Origin: Lachnospiraceae bacterium
Lineage (GTDB): Bacteria; Bacillota; Clostridia; Lachnospirales; Lachnospiraceae
DNA length: 64,000 nt
NCBI GenBank assembly: GCA_017936885.1
Contig: JAGBEO010000005.1
Span: 186,001 to 250,000 of the forward strand
Direction: 5' to 3'
The position numbers and the translations under genes are program-made. Shown piece after piece: positions 9,492 through 19,075 of the stretch; position 1 is the first letter of the stretch; every line of letters begins with the position of its first letter. Below the pieces are notes generated by a model that was given only the letters and a program-made list of their open reading frames with translations, was not told where the DNA came from and did not search any database.

Positions 9492-11186
9492 CTATATATC
9501 AAAAGAAACACGCATCATCTCCGGCACAGAAGTGATACCGTCCAGCACATACCGGGTAGCACTCATACGCAGGGTATTCATTCCCTCTTCCAATGCTTTT
9601 TCCTTGATATCCTCGGCAGAGCCGTTTTTGCTGATAATCGTCTTAAGAGGCTGGGTCACTTCCATAATCTCATACACGCCGATACGCCCTTTAAAACCTG
9701 TACCATCGCATTTCGGGCAGCCGCAAGGCTCATAAATGGTCAAATCCGTGCCCGGCTCCATCATCAGCATCTCCAATTCATCCGCATTCGCCTTTTTCGC
9801 CCTCTTACACTCCGGACACAGACGGCGCACCAATCGCTGAGCAATTACGCCGATAGTAGAATCCGCAATCAGATACGGTTCTATACCCATATCTGCCAGA
9901 CGGGTGATTGTGCTGGCTGCAGAATTGGTATGCAGCGTGGATACTACCAAATGTCCTGTAATAGATGCCTGTACCGCGATGGAAGCAGTCTCCTGATCTC
10001 GGATCTCACCAATCATAATAATATCCGGGTCCTGACGAAGAATCGAACGCAAAGCGGATGCAAAGGTCAGATTTGCCTTATTATTGACCTGTACCTGATT
10101 GATACCGTCAATATTTGCCTCTACCGGATCCTCTACGGTGATAATATTAACATCTTCCTTATTCAATTCGCTCAGCGCTGTATACAGGGTAGTAGACTTA
10201 CCGCTTCCGGTAGGGCCCGTAACCAACAGTATACCATGAGGATTCTGCAGAATATGGTCAAATTTCTTCAACTCTGCCGGGCTTAGGCCAAGCTGGCTTT
10301 TTTCCTTTGTCAAAGCATTCTTAGATGTAAGACGCATAACGATCTTCTCGCCATATACAGTAGGCAGAATGGATACTCGGATATCGAACTCTCTTCTGTC
10401 TACCACCTGTGTGATACGTCCGTCCTGGGGTTTTCTTTTCTCTGAAATATCCATGCCGCCGATAATCTTAATACGTGCTACCATCGCCGGGAGCAGTCTG
10501 ATATTATAAGTGGCTTTCTCATATAACGCACCATCAATACGGTAACGGATTCTTACCTGTCGTTCCATAGGTTCAATATGGATATCGGAAGCCCGCTGTC
10601 TGACTGCCTGTTCAATCATACCTTTGACCAACTGCACGATAGGAGAATTGTTGACATCTTCACTGTAGATATCCTCCTGTTCCACAAACTGGCTTTCTTT
10701 TTCCTTAGCATATTCTTCCAGCGCGGAGTTAACCTCTGCCTGTCCATAATATCTGTCGATTGCCAGCATGACGCTTCTGGTGGTCGCAACCACCGGTTCC
10801 ACTTGCAGATTGGTAATGATATTAACATCATCCATCGCTGCCATATCCATAGGATCAGACATTGCCACGCGGAGTACATTCATATTATCCCGCGAATACT
10901 CAAAGGGAAGCATCTTATACTTCTTCAGCACATTTGCCGGCACAAGATTCAACACATCTTCCGTAATCTCCACATTCTGCAGATCTACCATATCATACTG
11001 CAGCTGGTTGCTCAGCGCTTTGGCAATATTCTCTTCCGTGGCAAGCCCTTCATCTACGAGAGTCTCACCAAGCTTACGTCCGCTGCCTTTCTGCAGCTCA
11101 AGACCTCTCTGCAAATCCTCTGCGGTAATGACTCCGCTATTGACAAGCACGTCACCCAAACGCAGCTTTTTTCTGTTAAAATCCAT
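9492..11186 (-). CDS. pilB: Type IV pilus extension ATPase PilB (GspE family)
   Basis: About 564 residues. An N-terminal MshEN-type domain (to about residue 150) is followed by the secretion ATPase core: Walker A GPTGSGKST, the Asp box around 'ITVEDPVE', Walker B around 'DPDIIMIGEIRD', the His box 'VVSTLHTN', and a tetracysteine zinc site (CPEC...CGCPKC) near the C-terminus. It powers pilus extension. The start was set at the ATG with GGAGG five bases upstream, four codons inside a longer frame whose first ATG has no good site. It follows dprA by about 180 bases, linking the pilus motor to the competence genes. The family call is secure. Confidence 0.95.
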   Translation of the reverse strand: MDFNRKKLRLGDVLVNSGVITAEDLQRGLELQKGSGRKLGETLVDEGLATEENIAKALSNQLQYDMVDLQNVEITEDVLNLVPANVLKKYKMLPFEYSRDNMNVLRVAMSDPMDMAAMDDVNIITNLQVEPVVATTRSVMLAIDRYYGQAEVNSALEEYAKEKESQFVEQEDIYSEDVNNSPIVQLVKGMIEQAVRQRASDIHIEPMERQVRIRYRIDGALYEKATYNIRLLPAMVARIKIIGGMDISEKRKPQDGRITQVVDRREFDIRVSILPTVYGEKIVMRLTSKNALTKEKSQLGLSPAELKKFDHILQNPHGILLVTGPTGSGKSTTLYTALSELNKEDVNIITVEDPVEANIDGINQVQVNNKANLTFASALRSILRQDPDIIMIGEIRDQETASIAVQASITGHLVVSTLHTNSAASTITRLADMGIEPYLIADSTIGVIAQRLVRRLCPECKRAKKANADELEMLMMEPGTDLTIYEPCGCPKCDGTGFKGRIGVYEIMEVTQPLKTIISKNGSAEDIKEKALEEGMNTLRMSATRYVLDGITSVPEMMRVSFDI

Positions 11187-11366
11187 CTTTTCCTCCATTC
11201 CGAGTTGCTAAACACTTTATGATTATTCTACTATTATTTCATTCTGCACGCAAGATTCGATTCCAATTCCCTTTCCCAGCCTCTCTCTTTTCTCCGGCAT
11301 CATACCGGCAATATGTATAATGCGGTCCGATCAGCAATTTACTTCATATTCCATACCAGAAACTGT

Positions 11367-12524
11367 CTACTTCGTAAAATAGCTCCCGCTTATCTGCCTG
11401 GCATAACCATTTACACACAGCTGCATCAATTCATGCAGAAGTTCCGGGATCGTCAGATGTCTGCCGTAGCGCTCCTCATATTTGGCCTGCAGAGTCTGTG
11501 CAGACTGGGGCTGATAATCCAGCAGCTGCAGCAATTCTCCCTGCTGTCCTTCCGGGAAAATGAATTCCTGCTGCCGATATGACGTTTCCTTACGGTATGT
11601 CCCTGACAATTCTGCCAAAAGTTCCCCTGGCGAAGTGATCAGCCCGGCGCCTTGTTTGATCAAACGGTTACACCCATCACTCAACGGATCTGTGACTCTC
11701 CCCGGCAGTGCATACACTTCTCTTCCCTGTTCCAGTGCCATATCCACGGTAATCAGGGTGCCGCTGCGCTCCCTCGCCTCAATCACCACCACCGCATCGG
11801 AAAGCGCACTGATAATACGGTTTCTGGGTGGGAAAAGCAAGGCTCTGGGGGCCGTCCCCGGCGGGTATTCAGAACAGACACCGCCCCGGTCAGTTAATGC
11901 TTCATATAGCCGTCTGTTTTCCCCCGGATAACAAATATCCACCCCACATCCCAGAACGCCGAGAGAATATCCTCCGGCTGACAGCGCCGCCTGTTGACTG
12001 ATACCGTCTATCCCTCTTGCCATACCACTGATTACTTGTATATCTGCCTCTGCCAGTTCTTCCCCAAACAATTTGGCCATGTATCTGCCATACTCAGAGC
12101 AAACCCTGGCGCCGATAACTGCTACACTTTTACGATTCTCATCCGGCATTTTCCCGATATAATAGATGGCATAAGGGCTGTCCGGCATTTCCGCCAGTTT
12201 TCGGGGATATCCGTCTTCCTTTATCGTCATAAATTTTATTCCTCTCTCTATCATTCTTTCATATTCGCCTGTCACATCATATTCCAGCGTAAACTGTGAC
12301 ATTTGCAATGCCTTCTTCTGATACCGTTTTCCAAGTTTTTCCTCTAATTGCCCTGTTCGTACCAGCTCATAGATTTCCTTCGGCGACCCCAGCGTTTCCA
12401 ATTCTTTTAGAAATCTGTGATTCCCCATACCAACCGCCTGATAAAGCCAGTGCATGTAAGATTTCTCTTCCTTCTTGTTCTCCTCTTGTCTGCTGTCCCG
12501 ATCTGCCATATGTATCTCACTCAT
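11367..12524 (-). CDS. dprA: DNA processing protein DprA
   Basis: 385 residues: an N-terminal SAM-like helical part, the Rossmann-type DprA/Smf domain (about 85-295: 'VIGARVCSEYGR', 'SGMARGIDG', 'LGCGVDICYP', 'FPPRNRIIS', 'ERSGTLIT') and a C-terminal winged-helix DML1-like domain. DprA binds incoming single-stranded DNA and loads RecA during natural transformation. It follows comM by about 90 bases and precedes pilB, a grouping that suggests a DNA-uptake role for these pili. Two in-frame start ATGs, five codons apart, cannot be separated by their weak ribosome sites. Confidence 0.93.
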   Translation of the reverse strand: MSEIHMADRDSRQEENKKEEKSYMHWLYQAVGMGNHRFLKELETLGSPKEIYELVRTGQLEEKLGKRYQKKALQMSQFTLEYDVTGEYERMIERGIKFMTIKEDGYPRKLAEMPDSPYAIYYIGKMPDENRKSVAVIGARVCSEYGRYMAKLFGEELAEADIQVISGMARGIDGISQQAALSAGGYSLGVLGCGVDICYPGENRRLYEALTDRGGVCSEYPPGTAPRALLFPPRNRIISALSDAVVVIEARERSGTLITVDMALEQGREVYALPGRVTDPLSDGCNRLIKQGAGLITSPGELLAELSGTYRKETSYRQQEFIFPEGQQGELLQLLDYQPQSAQTLQAKYEERYGRHLTIPELLHELMQLCVNGYARQISGSYFTK

Positions 12525-12616
12525 ACCTTTCTCTTATTTTGTCGCACAGTACCCTTTTTCTCTGTCATGCCACTCCTACAGCACACAATTTCCTTAGTGA
12601 GCAGCTCCTTAATCCC

Positions 12617-14173
12617 TTATCCCTGCCAATACTTCTGATCCGTCTGCCTGTAACAGACTGCCTCTGCCAGATGTATTTCCTTAATCTCTTCACTGTCTGC
12701 CAAATCCGCAATGGTTCTGGCCACCTTTAGTACTTTGTGATAACTTCTGGCAGACAACTGCATATTGCGATACATATTTTCCATAAACCGCTTCTCCTTC
12801 TTTTCAAGCAGACAGAATCTCTCCACTTCACCGGTTCCCATCTCGCTGTTAAACCTGATGTTCGTCCCTGCAAACCGTTTTCTTTGTCTCTCCCTGGCAG
12901 CCATCACCCGCTCTCTGATCTGTGCACTGCTTTCCTGCGCTCTATGTTCTGCAATATCCTGAAATTCCATAGGCAAAGCTTCCACACAGATATCCATCCG
13001 GTCTAAAACAGGCCCCGATATCCGCCCCAGATACCGCTTGATCTCATAAGGCGTACAGCGGCATTTAGCCAGGTCCGGATAATAACCGCAGGGACAGGGA
13101 TTCATAGCTCCCACCAGCATAAAATCCGCCGGATAGACATAAGTGCCGCTGCTTCTGGCGATCTGCACCTGCTTGTCTTCAAGCGGCTGTCTTAAAATAT
13201 CCAATGTTTCCCGTTTGAATTCCGACAGTTCATCTAAGAACAGCACACCCCTGTGCGCCAGACTGATGATGCCGGGTGAAGGAATTCTCCCGCTGCCTGC
13301 AAGAGCTTGTCCTGTAATAGTATGATGCGGATTCAAATAAGGCCTCCTGGTTTGAAGGGAATGGGTTTGCTGTAACAGCCCTGATATGCTATAGATCTTA
13401 GATACTTCCAGACTTTCTTCTAATGACAGCGGCGGAAGAATCGTTGGAATTCTTCTTGCCAGCATGGTTTTGCCCGATCCGGGCGGTCCGATGATCAACA
13501 GGTGATGGAATCCTGCCGCCGCCACTTCAGCGGCTCTTTTTAAGCCTTCCTGTCCGTTGATATCCGCGAAATCTAACCTGTTTTCTTCATGCTCTCTCTG
13601 CATGATTTCACTAAAATCAAAGGGAGCTGCCCTACACTCTATTTCTTGTTTCTCCTTTTCCCCCCGCAGATATAATATCGCCTCTTTCAGATTCGGGACA
13701 CCTATACTCTCCATCGTCCCGATCAGTGCACCTTCCCATACATTTTCTGCCGGCAGGATACATCTCTTAACACCATGCTTTGCCGCTTCCTGCACAATAG
13801 GGAGCACACCTTTTACAGGTTTCAGTTCACCGGACAGTCCCAATTCTCCCAAAAGCAGCGTATCCCGCACCGCCTCCGGTGATAACTGGGATAACGCAAT
13901 CATAATCCCCACCGCCACGGGCAGATCAAACATCGTACCGCTCTTGGGCAAATCCGCCGGAGACAAATTGATGTTGATACACATGGGCGGCAGCTTCACT
14001 CCCACATTTTTCAATGCCACTTTAACCCGTTCTCTGGCTTCCCGCACCGCAGACCCGGGGAGCCCCACAATCTGAAAACAAGGCAATCCCTGAGACACAT
14101 CCACTTCCACCTGAATCATGCAGCTATGCATACCATAGACCGCCCCTGATGTAATTGTACTAAGCAACCTCAT
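12617..14173 (-). CDS. comM: YifB/ComM-type Mg-chelatase-like AAA+ ATPase
   Basis: 518 residues with the standard three parts: an N-terminal Lon-like ChlI domain (1 to about 165), the AAA+ core with Walker A GPPGSGKT (229-236), Walker B 'VLFLDELSEF' and the 'NPCPCG' motif, and a C-terminal Mg-chelatase domain. In competent bacteria ComM is a helicase that promotes branch migration during integration of transforming DNA. AGGAGG precedes the ATG. It is the first gene of the comM-dprA-pilB run and has a consensus promoter about 265 bases upstream. Confidence 0.92.
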   Translation of the reverse strand: MRLLSTITSGAVYGMHSCMIQVEVDVSQGLPCFQIVGLPGSAVREARERVKVALKNVGVKLPPMCININLSPADLPKSGTMFDLPVAVGIMIALSQLSPEAVRDTLLLGELGLSGELKPVKGVLPIVQEAAKHGVKRCILPAENVWEGALIGTMESIGVPNLKEAILYLRGEKEKQEIECRAAPFDFSEIMQREHEENRLDFADINGQEGLKRAAEVAAAGFHHLLIIGPPGSGKTMLARRIPTILPPLSLEESLEVSKIYSISGLLQQTHSLQTRRPYLNPHHTITGQALAGSGRIPSPGIISLAHRGVLFLDELSEFKRETLDILRQPLEDKQVQIARSSGTYVYPADFMLVGAMNPCPCGYYPDLAKCRCTPYEIKRYLGRISGPVLDRMDICVEALPMEFQDIAEHRAQESSAQIRERVMAARERQRKRFAGTNIRFNSEMGTGEVERFCLLEKKEKRFMENMYRNMQLSARSYHKVLKVARTIADLADSEEIKEIHLAEAVCYRQTDQKYWQG

Positions 14174-14438
14174 TCCTCCTTTTCTTCTTCATAAGTCATT
14201 AGGTAATTGCGAAACCCGTCACAACGTCCCGATCATTGTACAAACCTGAGTACGTTTCAAAACCGCCTATCATAAATCAGGCATCTGCAAATCTGCTTGT
14301 TATAGCTTTAACTTAAGTACAAAAGCGCAAATTAACAAGCCAATTCCCATTACCAGCTAACCAAAATATAACACTACCATCTCTGAAATCTGCGGCGATA
14401 CGCCCGAATAAAGAATAACTTAGAATTCAGATGAACTA

Positions 14439-14467
14439 ATCATATCTATATTGCAGCTTCTTGTCAA
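14439..14467 (-). promoter_or_regulatory. Sigma-A promoter of comM-dprA
   Basis: Perfect TTGACA, a 17-base spacer and TATGAT on the minus strand. The predicted transcript has a leader of about 255-260 bases before comM, in which no known riboswitch or coding frame was recognised. This explains most of the 456-base gap between comM and pilT. Confidence 0.75.
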
Positions 14468-14533
14468 GCCTTTCCGCAATTCACCCAAAAATAATTCCTC
14501 AAAAAATTCTCCCAACCCCTAAAAACTACGCCC

Positions 14534-14628
14534 GGGAAGAATGCCCGCTTTTGGCATTCTTCCGTGTGAGACTTAGAACTTCTTAGCGAAGCACCCACTG
14601 GTGCGAGCTTTAGAAGTTCTTCTCACAC
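14534..14628 (-). terminator. Double hairpin between pilT and comM, containing a repeat palindrome
   Basis: Two hairpins lie directly after the pilT stop. The first (14564-14628) is long: GTGTGAGA ends, inner AGAACTTCT...AGAAGTTCT arms, and a GC-rich tip around GCACC...GGTGC. The second (14534-14564) pairs GGAAGAATGCC with GGCATTCTTCC and is followed on the minus strand by a short T-rich stretch. Together they probably end the sigK-HD-pilT transcript. The AGAACTTCT arms recur at 24016-24056 and the GAATGCC arms at 20983-21003. Confidence 0.6.
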
Positions 14629-14629
14629 T

Positions 14630-15700
14630 TTACATGACTTTATTCTGCATCCCATCCGGGTCCTGCGCAAACTGAATCGCCATCTCCCGGTCAATCTTAC
14701 CTTCATAGAACAGTTGAATGATGGCATCATCCATCGTGATCATGCCTAATTTACGGTTCGTCTGCATAATTGTCGCAAGCTGATGGGACTTTCCTTCACG
14801 GATCAGGTTTCTGACCGCATGATTCGCATGCATAACTTCAAAGGCTGCCACCCGTCCCTCACCGTCCGCTGTAGGAATAAGCTGCTGGGAAATGACAGCC
14901 TCCAATACATTGGCAAACTGTACCCTGATCTGCTGCTGTTGGTGAGGCGGGAATACATCGATTACACGGTCTACCGTACTGGCCGCACCGATCGTATGTA
15001 AAGTGGAAAGAACCAAATGCCCGGTCTCTGCTGCCGTGATAGCAACGCTGATGGTCTCGAAATCCCGCATCTCTCCTACCAGTATCACATCCGGGTCCTC
15101 TCGAAGTGCTGCACGCAGCGCATTGGCATAACTCTGGGAATCCAATCCTATCTCCCTTTGGTTGACCATCGCCATCTTATGCTGGTGCAGATACTCAATA
15201 GGATCCTCCAGTGTAATAACATGGGCATCCCTGTTATTGTTGATCTTATCAATAATTGCCGCAAGGGTAGTGGATTTACCGCTGCCGGTAGGACCGGTTA
15301 CCAGAATAAGTCCTCTCTTACGTTCATATAAATTAATAACAGACTCCGGCACTCCCAGCTTCTCCGGCGCAGGAACCTTCGTTCCTACCAGACGAAGCGC
15401 CAGTGCCGCAGAGCCTCTCTGCTTATAAGCATTGACACGATATCTGCCCAGTTCGGGAATCGAGAATGACATATCATACTCTCCCCGTTCCTCAAACCGT
15501 TCTCTCTGTATCGTATTCATGATGGAATACGCTATTTGCTGTGTGTCATCGGGCAGCATACGCGGATAATCCATCGTAATCAGATTGCCGTTCACACGCA
15601 TCTTCGGCGGTATTCCTACTGTAATATGTACATCCGATGCGCCTGCATCATTTGCCACTTTCATAATTTCCTGTATCGTTGGTATTGTTCTGTTTTCCAT
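14630..15700 (-). CDS. pilT: Type IV pilus retraction ATPase PilT
   Basis: 356 residues, the usual PilT length. Visible motifs: Walker A GPTGSGKS (136-143), Asp box 'ITLEDPIE', Walker B 'DPDVILVGEMRD', His box 'VLSTLHTIGAASTVDR' and the C-terminal region ending in 'AIQLF'. PilT depolymerises pili, driving twitching and DNA uptake. It is encoded 13 bases after the HD-domain gene and away from pilB, so extension and retraction motors are in different transcription units. Confidence 0.95.
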   Translation of the reverse strand: MENRTIPTIQEIMKVANDAGASDVHITVGIPPKMRVNGNLITMDYPRMLPDDTQQIAYSIMNTIQRERFEERGEYDMSFSIPELGRYRVNAYKQRGSAALALRLVGTKVPAPEKLGVPESVINLYERKRGLILVTGPTGSGKSTTLAAIIDKINNNRDAHVITLEDPIEYLHQHKMAMVNQREIGLDSQSYANALRAALREDPDVILVGEMRDFETISVAITAAETGHLVLSTLHTIGAASTVDRVIDVFPPHQQQQIRVQFANVLEAVISQQLIPTADGEGRVAAFEVMHANHAVRNLIREGKSHQLATIMQTNRKLGMITMDDAIIQLFYEGKIDREMAIQFAQDPDGMQNKVM

Positions 15701-15713
15701 ATTTCCTCTTATC

Positions 15714-16847
15714 CTATGACCGCGAAACTTCCACGTATTCCGGCGTCTCCACCTGAATACCGGATTTCTTCAACATATCCATATCCATGACATACCGGTT
15801 ATCCATGGTTTTCATAATATCTTTGATTTCCAGGTCACCGTACATTCTCTCATTACTCAAATCTACAATGCTGTTATCCCGAAACATCAGCACCATAGGC
15901 TGTAAAATATTCTGCTCATTGGCGGTAATGACTAACGCCTTTTCGCCGGTATTCAGTTCTACACTGACTCCCGGTGACAAGATATGAATCGATTGAATCA
16001 ATGCATTTACCACTTTGCTGTCATATACCTGCGGATTTTCCAACAAATGCTTCAGTGCAGCGACCTCAGACACCGGCTCTCCCGCAAACCGCATCGCCGT
16101 CATCGTGTCGAACCGTTCCGCTACCGCAAGCACCTTCGCCCCGCCTACCATCTTGACTGCGGAAATATCTTCTCCGGTCTCAAGACTGGAAAGCACTTTC
16201 TGGGACTGTGCACAGATACGCTTAATATTCGGACTGGAAGAATAAACACTGTCAATCAAGTCGAATCCCTCCAGCTCGGCTGCCTGTATCTGCGTCCACT
16301 CTGCGTCCGTCCATTCATTCTTTTCCATAATGCTCTTGGGCACCATCAGCTTACCGATATCGTGAATAACTGCCGACTGCACCGTTTCTAACTGTTCATC
16401 CACCTTCATATTAAGCACATGAGTCATCATCGCACACAGAATCGCCACATTCATGGCGTGCTTATAAATATAATCCTCTTTACTGCGCAGATTCTGTATA
16501 AAATTAATCTTCTGCTCCAAATGCCCGTAATTTTTAATAATATCGGATGCAATCATCAGCATCTTACTGACACGTTTCGTCTGCAGAATCTTATCCAGTT
16601 CCTCCTGAATAGAAAACACACACATCGTCTGAAATCTCTCAAAATCAATGTCAGCCTGTGTCATAGGAGGTACCGGTTCTGCCGGTTCCAGCACGAAAAT
16701 CCCGATCAAACCAAAATTCTTAATACTCTCAATCCCCTGCTGGGTCAGCTTCGAATTTCTTTCATACAACAGGACACCATTCTTATTGTAAATAGGCCGT
16801 GCCAGCCGCATTCCCGCCTTCAGATCCTCCCTTTTCACAAAAAGCAT
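15714..16847 (-). CDS. Degenerate HD-GYP domain protein
   Basis: 377 residues. An N-terminal DUF3391-like segment ('DLKAGMRLARPI', about 1-60) precedes an HD-GYP-type helical domain with H130 ('YKHAMNVA'), the metal pair H162-D163 in 'IHDIGK', and a late D247 ('AERFDTMT'). The region that normally carries HHExxDGxGYP has none of those residues, so several metal ligands and the GYP signature are missing. True HD-GYP proteins hydrolyse cyclic di-GMP; this one may only bind it or act as a scaffold. The start chosen has GAGGAGG eight bases upstream. It lies between sigK and pilT, which suggests a pilus-linked role. Confidence 0.8.
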   Translation of the reverse strand: MLFVKREDLKAGMRLARPIYNKNGVLLYERNSKLTQQGIESIKNFGLIGIFVLEPAEPVPPMTQADIDFERFQTMCVFSIQEELDKILQTKRVSKMLMIASDIIKNYGHLEQKINFIQNLRSKEDYIYKHAMNVAILCAMMTHVLNMKVDEQLETVQSAVIHDIGKLMVPKSIMEKNEWTDAEWTQIQAAELEGFDLIDSVYSSSPNIKRICAQSQKVLSSLETGEDISAVKMVGGAKVLAVAERFDTMTAMRFAGEPVSEVAALKHLLENPQVYDSKVVNALIQSIHILSPGVSVELNTGEKALVITANEQNILQPMVLMFRDNSIVDLSNERMYGDLEIKDIMKTMDNRYVMDMDMLKKSGIQVETPEYVEVSRS

Positions 16848-16882
16848 TATGTTTTCCTCCTCGTACACTGACACCGGCTCAT

Positions 16883-17518
16883 TCAAAGTGCATCGTATCC
16901 TGCTTTCAGCTTCTCAAGTGCCTTTTTCTCTATTCTTGATACATAGCTTCTGGAAATTCCCAGTTTACGCCCGATTTCTCTCTGTGTTATCTCTTCTCTG
17001 TCAGGCAGACCGTAACGCAGCATAATGATCTCTTGTTCTCTATCATTTAACTTCTCATGGATCATATCGGTGAGACGGCTCAATTTATCCTCTACTTCCA
17101 TCCTGTCAACCACATCAACCTGCTCCTGTTCTATCACGTCAAGCAGGTTAATCTCATTGCCCTCCCGGTCCGTACCGATCGGTTCATAGAGGGACACCTC
17201 TCTGGAAGTTTTCTTCTTCGCCCTGAGCAACATCAACAATTCATTATCGATACAGCGGGATGCGTAAGTGCTCAGCTTACCCTTACCGGCATCAAAGGAA
17301 TCAATTGCCTTGATAAGTCCGATCGTTCCGATGGAAATCAAATCCTCCATGTCCTCGTCTACATTCTGATACTTCTTGGCTATGTGCGCTACCAGACGCA
17401 GATTACGCTCTACCAATATTTCCTTGGCTTCCCTGCGCTCTGTCTCGTCTCCCGTTCCAAGCAGTTTCAGATATTCGGCCTCTTCCTTCGCAGTTAATGG
17501 CTGGCTAAATGTTTTCAA
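16883..17518 (-). CDS. sigK: Sigma-70 family factor, SigK-like
   Basis: 211 residues. Regions 2 ('EDLISIGTIGLIKAIDSF'), 3 and 4 (helix-turn-helix around 'TQREIGRKLGISRSYVSRIEK') are complete. The blocks 'NLRLVAHIAKKY' and 'EPIGTDREGNEINLLDV' closely follow SigK, the late mother-cell sigma factor. It starts at the position of mature SigK ('FSQPLTAKEEAEYLKLL') and has no N-terminal pro-sequence, as in Clostridioides difficile. SigE or another sporulation sigma is less likely from the signature blocks. It is transcribed from a sigma-A-like promoter with the HD gene and pilT, an unusual arrangement. Confidence 0.8.
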   Translation of the reverse strand: MKTFSQPLTAKEEAEYLKLLGTGDETERREAKEILVERNLRLVAHIAKKYQNVDEDMEDLISIGTIGLIKAIDSFDAGKGKLSTYASRCIDNELLMLLRAKKKTSREVSLYEPIGTDREGNEINLLDVIEQEQVDVVDRMEVEDKLSRLTDMIHEKLNDREQEIIMLRYGLPDREEITQREIGRKLGISRSYVSRIEKKALEKLKAGYDAL

Positions 17519-17650
17519 AAGAAGCCTCCAAAGTCCATTTACTTTATTCTATGACCCGGTGACATCTTAAGTGCCTTTCCATCAAAAATATATCAGCCCT
17601 GCCAATTCCGTTTCCTATATTGAAAAGCAGAATTAGTTTCCATGAATTAT

Positions 17651-17679
17651 ATTATACAAACACAACTTTCAAAATTCAA
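17651..17679 (-). promoter_or_regulatory. Sigma-A-like promoter of the sigK-HD-pilT run
   Basis: TTGAAT and TATAAT with a 17-base spacer on the minus strand, about 130 bases upstream of the sigK-like start. A SigE or SigK type promoter could not be picked out by eye. Confidence 0.6.
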
Positions 17680-17737
17680 CACACAATGTCTTGAAACAGT
17701 GGAAAACAGATGAAATTATCAAACTTTTCAAACAGTT

Positions 17738-19012
17738 TCAGTCAAATAAAAACTCAGCCATAACATAATTGCTGATATCAATGCCTCTTTCCGTTAATCT
17801 AATGCAATCTTGCTCCTTAAGTAAAAGCCCCTGCGCACAAAGCTTTTGCAGCACATCTCCATACACCTCTTCGATCTTCTGTCCGAACTTCTGATAAAAA
17901 ACATTACGATCCACGCCGCACATCATGCGAAGCCCCAGAAACATGAATTCTTCCATCTGTTCGTGAATTGTAATCTGATGCCGCTGCGGACAAACCGGCT
18001 GTGCTGCCTGCTCCGGCTCTGACAATTCCGCTGTCCTCTTCTGCTCTGACCTATCCATTTCCGGCGATTCCGGTGGTTTCATCCGCCCTGAACATCCTGC
18101 CGACAACACGCATCCGGTCCGTACATATTCCGCGTACTGTCCCCGGTCAGGCGGATTGCTCCACCGGGTTTCTTCCACCATAGATGCGGCACCCAGTCCG
18201 AACCCCACATAATCGCCGCGCTGCCAATACACCTTATTGTGTCTGCACTCATATCCTTCTTGTGCATAATTGGATATTTCATATCTGTGATATCCGTGCT
18301 CTGCCAAATACTGACCTGTCATAAGATACATTTGCCGGTCTTCTTCTTCCGAAGGAAAAGAATAACTGTCCTGTCTCTCATAGAGCGGCGTACCTTCCTC
18401 CAGAATCAGGCTGTAGGCAGAGATATGTTCCGGCCCAAGTGCAGCCACGCGCTCTAATGTGTCACGATAAGATGCTGTACTTTGTTCCGGCAATGCCGAC
18501 ATCAGATCAATATTGATATTGGTAAATCCAACCCTGCGCGCCATACGGTAAGTTTCCAAAAAAGTTTCATAAGTATGAATCCGCCCGATGCGCATAAGTT
18601 CTTCATTATTTGCTGACTGCAAACCAATGCTGATTCGATTAATACCATATGTTATGTATTCTCGAAGCTTTTCCTCTGTGACTGTGCCCGGATTCATCTC
18701 CATGGTAATCTCCGTTGCTTCCGACAACGTATAATGCGTATAAATCTGCTCCAAAATCTTTCTAAGCTGCACTGTCTCTAACAGAGACGGGGTTCCGCCG
18801 CCCAGAAATATTGAGATGACTCTGTGGTTTTTATATAATATCGACTGTTCTTCAATTTCTTTTACCAGTAAATTTACATAACTCTCAATATCTTCACCGG
18901 ACATTTTTCCTGTCTTCTCGTTTCCTGTTGATATAGGAAAAGACAGGAAATCACAGTAGAGACATTTTCTGACACAAAACGGAATGTGTATATAAATGCT
19001 CAAGTCTCTCAT
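17738..19012 (-). CDS. hemW: HemW-like radical SAM haem chaperone
   Basis: 424 residues. The N-terminus has the radical SAM cluster C13-x3-C17-x2-C20 after 'IYIHIPF', then 'GGGTPS', 'EMNPGT' and 'ISIGLQS', all typical of HemW and oxygen-independent coproporphyrinogen oxidase-like proteins. The short N-terminus and HemW-type C-terminal domain favour HemW over HemN. It lies 63 bases after lepA, the conserved clostridial order. A Pro/Glu/Cys-rich insertion of about 45 residues near residue 310 lengthens the protein beyond the usual 380. Confidence 0.88.
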   Translation of the reverse strand: MRDLSIYIHIPFCVRKCLYCDFLSFPISTGNEKTGKMSGEDIESYVNLLVKEIEEQSILYKNHRVISIFLGGGTPSLLETVQLRKILEQIYTHYTLSEATEITMEMNPGTVTEEKLREYITYGINRISIGLQSANNEELMRIGRIHTYETFLETYRMARRVGFTNINIDLMSALPEQSTASYRDTLERVAALGPEHISAYSLILEEGTPLYERQDSYSFPSEEEDRQMYLMTGQYLAEHGYHRYEISNYAQEGYECRHNKVYWQRGDYVGFGLGAASMVEETRWSNPPDRGQYAEYVRTGCVLSAGCSGRMKPPESPEMDRSEQKRTAELSEPEQAAQPVCPQRHQITIHEQMEEFMFLGLRMMCGVDRNVFYQKFGQKIEEVYGDVLQKLCAQGLLLKEQDCIRLTERGIDISNYVMAEFLFD

Positions 19013-19075
19013 CAGTAATCCCTGCCTTCTATTCCCGGCCTGTATGCCTGATCCGCAAATGCATACAGCCGTTAT

